From: Fremontodendron californicum
Lineage: Eukaryota; Streptophyta; Magnoliopsida; Malvales; Malvaceae
Assembly: GCA_030761205.1 (NCBI GenBank)
Contig: JAULJL010000024.1
Span: 14,993,122 to 15,057,121, forward strand
DNA length: 64,000 nucleotides
Direction: 5' to 3'
This document shows, piece after piece, positions 35,521 to 45,848 of the stretch (its first letter is position 1; every line of letters starts with the position of its first letter). The notes beneath the pieces are model-generated. The model was not told the DNA's origin, did not search any database, and was given only the letters and a program-made list of their open reading frames with translations. Made by a program: the position numbers and the translations under genes.

Positions 35521-36018
35521 AGGTAAGACCTTCGGGCACCATTTTAAAGACCTTCGGGCACCATTTTTAAAGACCTTCGGGTACCATTTTTAAAGACCTT
35601 CGGGCACCATTTTAAAGACCTTCGGGCACCATTTTTAAAGACCTTCGGGCACCATTTTTAAAAACCTTCGGACACCATTTTAAAGAGCTTCGGGCACCAT
35701 TTTAAAAACCTTCGGGCACCATTTTTAAAGACCTTCGGGCACCATTTTAAAGACCATCGGGCACCTTTTTAAAGACCTTCTGGCACCATTTTTAAAGACC
35801 TTCTGGCACCATTTTTAAAGACCTTCGGGCACCATTTTTAAGGACCTTCAGGCACCATTTTAAAGACCTTTGGGCACCATTTTAAATACCTTCGGGCACC
35901 ATTTTAAAGACCTTCGAGCACCATTTTAAAAGACCTTCGGGCACCATTTTTAAAGACCTTGGGGCACCATTTTAAAGACCTTCGGGCACCATTTTTAAGA
36001 CCTTCGGGCACAATTTTT
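35521..36018 (+). repeat. 22-23-bp minisatellite, 22 copies, in the Ogre 3' UTR
   Basis: The unit is approximately GACCTTCGGGCACCATTTT(T)AAA. I count 22 units, with many carrying private single-base changes (for example TTCTGG twice in neighbouring units and GGGTACC once). Confidence 0.93.
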
Positions 36019-36283
36019 CCTTTTGAAATCGAACCTGTTTCTTTAAGACGGGTCGAGCCTTGATTACTTAGGGAATTCAATTTAAGGAAAAAATCTTCAA
36101 TTTACAGCTTTTTTCAAAAAAAAATGATGAAAATGAAATGAATGAAATGAAAAAATGACGAAAATGAAAAAATGAAAAAAGAAAAAAGAAAACCCCTTTC
36201 CCTTTCCTTCACAGGTGATTTCACTAACCGCACAAAATTAGTGTTTGTTTATCTTTGCCTGATTCTTGATTCTGAGCAATAGC

Positions 36284-36297
36284 CAAAGAGAGGCAGC
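36284..36297 (+). other. Polypurine tract of the Ogre element
   Basis: AAAGAGAGGCAGC lies directly before TGTAGACA of the 3' LTR. The third element has AAAGAGGGGCAGC at the same place. Confidence 0.75.
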
Positions 36298-39200
36298 TGT
36301 AGACACCTAATTTTGTCTGGACCCTTAAATCAGGTACATTTTCTTCCTAAATTGATGTTTCAGAATGCTAAAAGGCTTTTCTTATCCTGCAGGTGGTACT
36401 CCGAGGCCTGCTCTAAGAAAGCAGACAGAAAAAGTCAAACTCAAAATAGTCAACCCCAAAAAAAGTCAATCCCAAAAAAGTCAACTACTAAAAAAGTCAA
36501 CCCACTTTCAAAATCAAGATTTGAGGTTCAATTCAAAAACGGTGAAAGAATTTTGATAATCCGAGGTCTACATTGAACGATATGGAGTTCGAAAGTTGGG
36601 TTACGAGATTTAGTAGAAAAGAAACCCTAATTCGGGAAATTTGGGGAAAAGTGCTTAAACGATCAAATTGGTCGGAATTGAAGGTCTCAAATGAAAGATA
36701 AGCACTTAATACGGGTAATGGAGAAGCTACTTGGAAGAAAGACGGATAGAAAAGTCAATTCGGAAGAAAATCGAGAATTAGGGTTTTTGGTGGATTTCGG
36801 TGAAATTTTGAAGAATTATAGAAATGGCCAGATTTGGTAGATATAAAGCCCTTAATTGATGAGAAATGATTAAACAAGGATAGCCAAGGCTCAGTTTGAA
36901 GAAAATCTAAAAATCGGACTTGTTTTGAGCAAAACCGGGTTTCTGAGGCAAAAGGGCAAAATTGGAAAATATGAGAAAAATAGCAAATGAACTCCAAAAA
37001 TTCTGAAAATTTTCAAATCTCATTCTTAAATCATTTTTAAGAGATTGAAGAAAGAAAATATTGATTCGGAGTTCGTTTGCAAAATGGCCAAATACCGGGT
37101 CCCTTATGCAGTAATTCAAACAGATAAATCCCGAAAAAATAGCAAACGAGTTCCAAAAATTCTAAAAATTTGCAAATTTCATTTTTAAATTATTTGGAAG
37201 AGATTGGCGAAATAAAATCTTGATTCGGAGTTCGTTTGCAAAATGGCCAAATCCCGGGTCCCCTATGCAGTAATTCAAGTAGATAAATCCCGAAAAAATA
37301 GCAAATGAGCTCCAAAATTTATGAAAACTTCCAGATCACATTTTTAAATTATTTGGAAGATATTGGTGAAGAAAAATGTGGATTCAGAGCTTGTTTAAAA
37401 AAGGGTAAAGTTCGGGTGCATAAAATGGGTAATTTCGGAAATAAATCCGAAATAAATAGCAAATGGACTCGAAAAATCTTGAAAACTTCCATAATTTAAT
37501 TTTTTTTATTTTGGAAGAATTGAAAAAAGAAAATTCAATTTTGGAGTCCGTTTGCTATTTATTTAGGTTCGGGGGGGCAAAAAGGTCATTTCACCAAGGA
37601 AACCAAAAAAGGCAAATTTGTAATTGAGGAAAATATGAAAGAAGAAGGAATTGCTGGGATTTTTTCTTCCCTTGGTCAGCCAACATAGAGGAGAAGAAGA
37701 AATCTTGAACAATTTAATTCCCTAGTCACTATCAAGCCACATGCTACCACTCACCTTGCAAATAGTCCCCCCTTCATCCAATGGCTTAGGTGCCTTGTAG
37801 GAAAGTTGAATGCACCATCCAATGGCCAAGTTTAAATTCCAAAATGAAATTTTTATTTGTCATAAAAGAACCCTCATCTAATGGCCAAGAATGGAACAAA
37901 AAAGATGAGCACAATTCATCTAAGGGTGGGCATCCATTCGGTTGAGCAATGGAGTGCTTGGGATTATCTCTTTTCATCCAATGGCTTAGGCCATCTACAA
38001 GGGATGAGTACATATGTTGCGGGCTGGATTTAATCTACAAGATGTCATTTTTTATGTTGGCCTCATCCAATGACCAAGAATGGAAGAGCACAACTCATCC
38101 AAGGGTAGGCACTCAAGAGGAGCAAGCAAGGGAGTGCATAGGATTGGTCCTCTTTTGCATCTAATGGCTAAGGTTACTACAAGGGCAGAGTACACATCTT
38201 AAGGGCTACTATCAATTGGCAAGATGACATTTTTATGTATTCATCAAACTATCTAAATCTAAAGGCCAAGATTGGAGGAGAAAAAGTGCAAAACCCATCC
38301 AAGGGCTAGAGGGCCATTCGGCCAAGGCTAAAGGAAGGGGGAGGATTTCATTTTTTCAGAGGTTTTTTGGCTAGATCAAGTGACCATGGTTAGGAGAGAG
38401 GCTAACCATGGTTTATTTTCTGTTTTATTGAGATGGAAAGGCTTCATGATCTTGGCAAGACCAAGTGATTATGGTTAGGTGAGAGGCTATGCCCATTTGA
38501 TACCAACCATGGAGCTTAACTTTCCTTGTTCTACTTACTAGTTTTGCTTGTTATTTGTTTTGCATGTCTATGTTAAATCTTTTATATATATGTTCTTTAC
38601 ATTATTTTCTATGCTATATTTACCTATATATTTCATTTCCATGCTTGATATTACATCCTTGCATATTCGGCCATTGTTGTTCATATGCTCATGTTGTGCA
38701 TTTTTTTCATGTATCATGTCTTACATGTTTGCTTTTTCTTGGTTTCATTTCATGACCATTCGGCCACTCCATTTTGTATGCCTTGAATGTGTATTTTCCT
38801 TTTGCTTCTTAACTTGTTTGCATCTCCATGCCATGAACTTGTATATTCTGATTTTAGTATGCCATGTGCTTATGAAAAAGCTATGATAAAAACGCCATCA
38901 TATTTTTCCATGACCATTCGGCAATCCCATTTTTGTTTGCCTTGCATATGCATTTTCCTTTTGTTTCTTAACTTGTTTGCATGTCTATGCCATGAGCTTG
39001 TGCATTTTGATTTTAGTATGTTATATGCTTATGAAAATGTCATGACATTATGCATCTTAATTTGATTTGTCATGTACTTCTGTCATTTACTAAATAGGAT
39101 TGCATTAGAGTCTCATGTGATCATTTGGCCTCTTCATGCATCCCTTACCTTGTCATGCATTTGCATTTTGTTTAGGTAACATACTTTGCATTATTATATC

Positions 39201-41738
39201 CTGAAATTGTGTATTAGTTGCTGTTTGTTCCAGCATTGATATTAGTTTCATGAGTCATTGTATGTTCATAGTATTTCTATGCATGTTCATTACATTTTAG
39301 GTCTAGGCCATATTGGTATTGTCATGCATATTGAGTCTTAAATCACATTGGTATTGTCATGCATTACTATGCTATCTAGGTCTTAGGTCACATTAGCATT
39401 TTCATGCATAATCATAACATATTAGGTCCAAGTCACATTTACATTATCAAGCATTGCATGCATATTGAGTTAGGATAGCATTTATTACCATGCAAATTCA
39501 TGCTAGGCATTTAGGTTGCCATGAATTGTCATGCATTTCCTTTACCATTTAGACCTTTAGACCATGCATTTCATACATTTCATTTGCTGTATGTTCATGC
39601 ATTCCATGTCATTGCCACTTGATTTGTGACTTAGGCCAATTAATGGCTCAAAGTCATGCTCCCTTGAGCATACTTGTGGAAAATTAAGGAATTGTCAAAT
39701 TGATTATTCTACCTTTGTGATTTTTTTTACTTAGCCAATTTTTTCCAAGGTTTTTAAAATGTTTAGCTACTGTCCTTAGGTCTTTTGGATGATTTCCAAC
39801 AATTTCTACCTTGGTTTTTGAATGAATTTATCAAAGGCAAAACATGTGTTTTGACAAAACATTTTTTTTCACCCAGTACTCGAACTTCTACTATTTTTAT
39901 GGTAGTCATCTTTAACCAGAAAATTAAGACAATTTTTTATCATGTAGATTTATATGTTCTAAGTCTCCAGTACTTCTTTTAGATTTTTTTAAAATTTATA
40001 AAAATAGGCTAAAAAATCATGTGGCAAAACCGGACAGTAGAGGCAGATTTGAAATCAAAAGAGGAATAATGGTTGAATTTGGCTAAGGCATTTAGAGGGG
40101 GTTGGTTAGAAGCTTTAGCTACTGTCTTAGGGTAGTGTCTAAGCCTTTTTAAACTTTAAAAATGATTTTATAAATCTCGAGCTAAGGGTAGTTAAGTCCG
40201 GGATTTTAAACTTAGGAAATTAGAGCTATTTTAAAAGGGTTTGGTAAGGGTTTTAATTTTTATTCAAGTTTTCCTCAAAATTGTTTTCAAACAATCACAA
40301 AGTTTTGTTTTTTAGAAACTCTAATTTGACATATTTTCCTAAGGTAGCCGGATATCTTTTTAGATATACGAATTTCTTTATTTAGAGGAAAAAATACATT
40401 TTCATGCATTGCATTTTCCATATTCATGCATTTTATTTAAATGCGTGATTTTTGCTATGATATTTTCCATGGTATTATTATTATTTTAATTCACATTTTA
40501 TGATCTTATATTTGTTTGCCATATGATTTTGAATGTTTCATGATATCCTATGCTTTTTATTTAGTTATTTTTGTCATATTGTTTAGCATATACTATGTTC
40601 ATTTATTATTATTTTTATTTTCATTTTCATGCATATTATATGTTAGATTTATTTTAATTTCATATCATTTCTTGTCATTTAGATTATATTCCATGACATT
40701 TAAGTTATTTTATTTATAACATGCCATGTCATTTAAAATATGCCATATCATTTAAAATCGCCATGTCATTTAAATCATTTTATCTCATTTAGAATATACC
40801 ATGATACTTAGGATTTTTCATTTTACTTAGAATATACTATGTCATTTAAATTATGTCATATCATTTAGGTTGCATTATATTATCTAGACTTTGTTATGTC
40901 ATTTTATTTTTGTCATACATATTCATGTTCATATTTTAAATGTTTTGAAAAAATAATGATTTTCAATAAAAATAAAGATATTCCCGAGTTAAAATAATTC
41001 ATGAGTTCTCTACCGGGTTTGCTGGAGAGAATATCATCAATTATCATTAATAAAGGAATATCTTTCTTTCAAAAAACGAGAATGATTCGGAAAGTTTTCC
41101 AAATGAATAAAAATTTCTATATTTTGCTGATTTTGTCGGGAAATATAGAAAATTTTGAATTAATAAATTTCTGATCATTTTCAATTAAAAATGGAATTAT
41201 TTTCCTTTAAATTGGGAATTAACTAGAAATACTAAATTAAAATCGACTTTTTTACCGAGACTCAAAATAACACACGATTAATAAGGTACCATTTTATACG
41301 GGCGTTGTGGGGGTGCTAATCCTTCCCCGCACGTAACCGACTCCCGAACCCGCTTCTTTGAATTCTCTGGTTTATAACGCAGACTTGAAATTGGTTTTAA
41401 AATGTTTTAATTAATTTTAAAATGTTTTATAAAATCGGTTTTAATAGGTGGCTGATCACACTTAGCTAAAAAAGATTGGTGGCTACTCCATATCTTTTTA
41501 CGAGACCGTTTTCATACCCTCGACCTTTTATTTCAATCTAAAGGAATTAAGTTGTTGTTTTTTTTCCGTTTCCCCTTCACTCGAACAGGTTCCCGCGATC
41601 GGGGTCACGTATCGACACCTTCGTTTTTTTAGAGGAATTAAGTCGATTTTTCCTCTCTTTTTTAATATCACGCCTAACGAATAATGAAAGTCTTGCGATG
41701 AGACTTGTTATTGTTATGTTATTTTTTAGGTTGCGACA
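36298..41738 (+). repeat. 3' LTR of the Ogre element
   Basis: It is 5441 bp, collinear with the 5' LTR. Compared with that copy it lacks 430 bp at 38372 (between two TTGGCT copies) and about 45 bp shortly after, near 38402. It ends TTGCGACA at 41738. Confidence 0.93.
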
Positions 41739-41743
41739 GATGT

Positions 41744-44030
41744 ATAAATTTTATTTGAAAGAAATTTAATTAATAAACTACCATTATTTTAGTCTATAAA
41801 TGTTTAACATCACAAAAGTACTTTTGCATATAGTTATGACTTTTATTTGGTTGTATGTTGGTACCAAGCATGCTTTACAAAGCTATTTCCTTATCATGTT
41901 GTTCTCAAATGTTGATAAAGGGCGTAATATTTTTTTTATCCTTGTATTCCAACATGTACTGATATATGACCTCAATTGTGGTAAAAAGATAGCTAGACCT
42001 AAAATTATACCCATTAGGATTGTTGTAGAGCAAATTTCAAACTATGTGAGAGATTGGAGATTGGGGTTTACTGAATAGTTCATATAATTTGTTGGATAAA
42101 GCATTGAGATTTAGAAACGAAGGCTTAGAAAGAAGTGGTTGCTAATAAAATATTTTTCAAAGCAAATAGTTTACCATTGTTGTCTAATAGTAGATGCTTG
42201 ATGTTCTATTGGTCTAAAGAATTTGAGAAGTGTAGATGTTTAATAATTGTTATGTAGATTTTTTGATGTTCTGATACTTGATGAAAATGGTTATAACTCA
42301 GCTAAATATAGATGATTATGAGGAATTATCGATTGGGTTTGGACCCCTCTCTAATAAATTTCTAAAAGTTATTTATTTACTATACATATTTTGTATGAAT
42401 CATTATATTTTTACTAACTTGTTCATTTTAAGGAGAGGGAATACATAAGAACTTAAATCATTAGGGTTTACGATCGAATGTACATATAGCTTTAAAGAAT
42501 GTGTTATTCTGTAGTAGTTATAAAAATTTACATATAGTTTGGAAGAATGTACATATAAATTTGCTATATGTACAAATAGTTATACTATATGTACATATAA
42601 CTGGGCTTATTTTGTTGAAGTATTTGTCATCAAATTTGTTAGTGTTTAGTCATTTTAAATGGCAAAAACGATTAGACGGAGGGATTATAGATAAGAGTTT
42701 GGTGTGGGATTACTGACTAGCTTCGATGGCCATTTTCCACATAGAAGGCATAAGTTTCCTTCTCTTCTTACATTAAGTCATTTTGTTATGTACATGACAT
42801 TTAAATTCGGATAATGTTAATTTCTACTTCTATAGAATGTATAGTCTTTACTTTTTGCTGGCTACAATGCTAGAAGTATACTTTTCTTGTCATGATTTTT
42901 GTGGACAATATACTATGAAACAAAGATATAAAAAAGAATTCTCTGGAAACTGTAAACAGGGTTCAATGGAGAATGAATTGGGATGGGTAGATTAGGCAAT
43001 AGTGAGAAAATCAAATTTATTATAAAGTTTTCAATTTGATAAATTAACATACCAGTAATGTTTTTTAGCATTATGTAGTGGAATTAAAGATCTTGTTGAT
43101 TGAATCTCTACTGATTCAACCAACATTGAATATGTTACTGGTATTATTTACAGCAGTTTAACATCTATCATAAAATGTGGTGGTGGTTATAAAAGCTTTT
43201 CATGCCATTAAGGGTTATCTCTTGGAAAGCTCTCATATGACTGCTTTATTTTTCAGTTACAATCAGACTTGACCAAGATGCATGAAAACTAACAGCAATA
43301 ATAAGTTTTATTGTTATGGAATTGTTTATATGTCTTCTTTGTTTTCAGTTACTCGAAATCCTTCTCTTGGAGGTTTAATTTCAAGCATAACCATTCATAT
43401 ATTTGATTGAAATTAGGGAGAATTTAAAAGTTGTGGAGTATCAATAAGTCTGGATCTCAAAAGGAAGTGGAAGACATTCTGCAATGGAGAACCGAAGAAC
43501 TCTTCTATGATTTTTCTAGTGGGAAAGATTCTGGTGAAGGTTGTTTGTACATAACCTTAAACAAACTGTACATATTATTCTATGTACAAACACATATGTT
43601 TAGTTGATTTCTCTAATCTGAAGAATTATTAGATTTCATTTGCCAAATTCTCTGCCTTGTGGAATGTATATAAAAGTTGAATTGTATTTACAATTAACTA
43701 TAAACAAATTTACAATTTGCTTGAAATATATGTACATAAGTAAAACCTAAAAAAAAAAAAACAATTTAATTATATATACTTAAAAAGATTTCTTCAAAAT
43801 ATTGAACCTTAAGAATCCGAAAAATCTCCTTACGCAACTTGCGCTTTGAGGTGGAAAACCCTAGCCTTCGATGAAACGATGGTGTGGTAATGGAAGGAAT
43901 TGAGATGGGGAGAAAGCAATTGGGGAGAGACGGTTAGCGACAGAGAAGGAGACAAATGTCGGAGTGTTCTGTGTAAGAGACAAAGAGAAGAAAAGCGATT
44001 TTTAGTTTTTGTAATAAGAAGAGATTTTAA
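41744..44030. other. Spacer right of the Ogre element, no supported gene
   Basis: It is AT-rich. The frame 41800-42078 (92 codons) has no recognisable motif. GTACATATA words recur at 42480-42600. One exon-like stretch at 43437-43545 reads LWSINKSGSQKEVEDILQWR and continues openly to GKDSGEG; its composition looks coding but I do not recognise it. Around 43845-43900 the minus strand looks like a pyrimidine-rich plant 5' leader, but no gene follows. Confidence 0.4.
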
Positions 44031-44159
44031 GGGTTATATTGTCTTTACAATATCCCATTTAAGAATTTTTCATTTATTTTTTATGAATAATTTTTTACCA
44101 TTAGACCATCTACAGTTTTTTTCATTAGAAGGCATGTTTTTCAATTTATCCTTTTTTTT

Positions 44160-44410
44160 TTTTTTATTGTTTTAGATTTTTGTTAATCTAATGTGGGTGA
44201 CGGTCCAATTGGGAGATGCCACGTGACTAAAAAAATTTTGATGTGGCATTTGGAAAAAATTAGGTATTTTTTATGTCATTTTAAAATAATATTTTTTATT
44301 GGTGTCATGCCAGTCATTAACATCCACGTCAGTAATTTAACAAATGTTTAAATGTCACGTCATATTTTTCACGATAAACGTTAAGTCAGTTATTGATTTT
44401 ATTTTTTTGC
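44160..44410 (+). repeat. Dispersed repeat, copy B (copy A at 15560-15835)
   Basis: It aligns along its length with 15560-15835. It is the better preserved copy, keeping GCCACGTGAC, GATGTGGCATTT, CCACGTCAG and GTCACGTCAT, which form inverted ACGT-core words. About 110 bp immediately upstream (44040-44150) resembles the inverted repeat at 14605-14735. Confidence 0.7.
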
Positions 44411-44972
44411 TTCAATTTTAAAATATTAAGAATTAAATTACACAGATTAACAGTACAATGACTAATTTGCATTAGATGATATAGTATAAGAATCTCCCAA
44501 GTACTTTGACCAAATTTTGTCCAATCCTAGTCCAAAATATGGATAGAAAATTCTGCCCAATCCCGATTCGATCATGTAAAATCACTACTCAAGCCCGCAC
44601 AGTCCGTCCAAATTTATACATAGAGGGATCGATCTCTAAAAAAAATCTATATTAGTAATAGTAAAACAGGCAAGGTCGGGTTTGAACAAAAAATGCATTG
44701 TCCAAGCTTAGCTCATTTTTTAAACGACCTTATTTTTTTGTTCAAACCCATTTTTTGGCATAATATTTTTGTTCAAACTCTCTCAAATATTGGATGAATC
44801 TTTAGATTTAGACGAATAATTCAATCATTGGACATGTCTAATAGTATTCTATTTACATGTAATGAAAATAGTTCAAAACCTAATTCATTAAGACGAAATT
44901 AGAAAACTATTATTATATTTTGTTATCTTTCTTTTTAAGAATATAAAAATATAATAGTAAAAATTAAGGAGT
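44411..44972. other. AT-rich spacer
   Basis: I see no gene or repeat here that I can name. Confidence 0.5.
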
Positions 44973-44982
44973 TATGCGTGAA

Positions 44983-45282
44983 TAGATCTGCCCACAGGTC
45001 GGGTAGTCCATTCGATTCGGTAGGTTCGGTCCGTATTGGGTCAGGTCTGGACAAAAGTTTTTGTAATTCGAGCTGGTCTGACCCGAATTACTATTTATTA
45101 AATAAAAAATATTTTTTATTTAAATTTAATTATAAAAAAATATAAATAAAAAATATTTGTTTAATTTTTTAATATTTTTTGAATAGTAAAATGGATTTAC
45201 GGACCAGTATGGATCGAAATAGACTTAAACAAAAAAAAAATTCGAGCCGCAACCGTGACCCGATCCGACCCATAGACATTTC
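44983..45282. mobile_element. 300-bp MITE with 10-bp target duplication
   Basis: It is flanked by perfect duplications TATGCGTGAA (44973-44982 and 45283-45292). The ends are imperfect inverted repeats: the left has AGATCTGCCCACAGGTCGGGT and the right ends CCGATCCGACCCATAGACAT. It contains no ORF. The 9-10-bp duplication fits a Mutator-like or hAT-related non-autonomous element; 10 bp favours Mutator. Confidence 0.8.
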
Positions 45283-45292
45283 TATGCGTGAA

Positions 45293-45658
45293 GCTCCTTG
45301 AGGAGAGCTTCCCTTAAACATGGCATGATAAATATTTTTATATTGTTTTGAGAATTACAATTTATTTTATATTTTTGTTTTGAAAATTACAATTTTTTTT
45401 TTTTTAAATTACATGATATAATTATAAGATATATTATATATAAAGATAATATATTAATTATATTACATGATAATAAAATTATATAATCAAATTTCAACAT
45501 TTTTATTTTTATAAATTATAATATTTTTATCAAATTATATTATTTTGTTACAATTTAATAAAAATATGACAATAGTTGATAACAAAATTATATAAAATAT
45601 ATCAATAATACTAAAAATTTTGTAATTTTTTTAAAATATAAAAAGTTTTAAATTTTTT

Positions 45659-45664
<6 letters not shown>
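45293..45664. other. Very AT-rich COG4 upstream spacer
   Basis: It consists mainly of A/T with short repeats of AAATTATAT type. I see no specific element. Confidence 0.5.

Positions 45665-45713
<49 letters not shown>
45665..45713. repeat. (AT)n microsatellite in the COG4 promoter region
   Basis: About 24 uninterrupted AT dinucleotides lie 136 bases upstream of the COG4 start codon. It may include or mask the TATA element. Length polymorphism is likely. Confidence 0.9.
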
Positions 45714-45717
<4 letters not shown>

Positions 45718-45848
45718 TGAAGGCCATCTTAGCTTACTGCATTGCACAAGTCTCCCGCTTCTCTTCCATTTCCAGTCGCTCTCTGTCGACTTAGAATCGA
45801 AAACCAAAGCTAAATCTGAACCTCCGTTTGCTTTCTTAAAAGAAAGAA

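Larger units (their letters stand above)
33807..36283 (+). other. 3' untranslated region of the Ogre element
   Basis: It has no credible ORF. It contains ACTCGCAAAGGGCGACTTAA-type near repeats (34450-34520), three units of about 60 bp with GTCGAGCC...ACCGTCGAGGTATTT (35310-35515), the 22-copy minisatellite (35521-36018) and A-rich GAAAATGAAATGA runs (36115-36190). Most of its first 600 bases align with 57650-58400 in the third element. Confidence 0.75.
17273..41738 (+). mobile_element. Full-length Ogre/Tat-lineage Ty3-gypsy retrotransposon, 24.5 kb, defective
   Basis: It is bounded by LTRs of 5901 and 5441 bp, both TGTAGACACC...TTGCGACA. The flanks are aatgt (17268-17272) and gatgt (41739-41743), a 4/5 target-duplication match. 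Order of parts: LTR, primer-binding site 23177-23195, ORF1, 51-bp tandem array, gag, protease, G-patch, probable intron, RT, RNase H, archaeal-type RNase H, integrase, 3' UTR with a 22-copy minisatellite, polypurine tract, LTR. An ORF upstream of gag, a second RNase H and LTRs over 5 kb are diagnostic of the Tat/Ogre lineage. Every coding module carries stops or frameshifts, and the RT has lost its catalytic box, so this copy is not autonomous. Confidence 0.93.

Noticed and set aside
35521..36018. Short regular repeats as a CRISPR-like array
   Set aside because: Units are contiguous 22-23-mers without spacers, in a retrotransposon 3' UTR.
41800..42078. 92-codon open frame as a gene
   Set aside because: No recognisable motif, no start context or splice support, and AT-rich surroundings.
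43900..44175. 91-codon open frame as a gene
   Set aside because: It runs into a dispersed repeat and a poly-T tract; the codons look like a non-coding leader.
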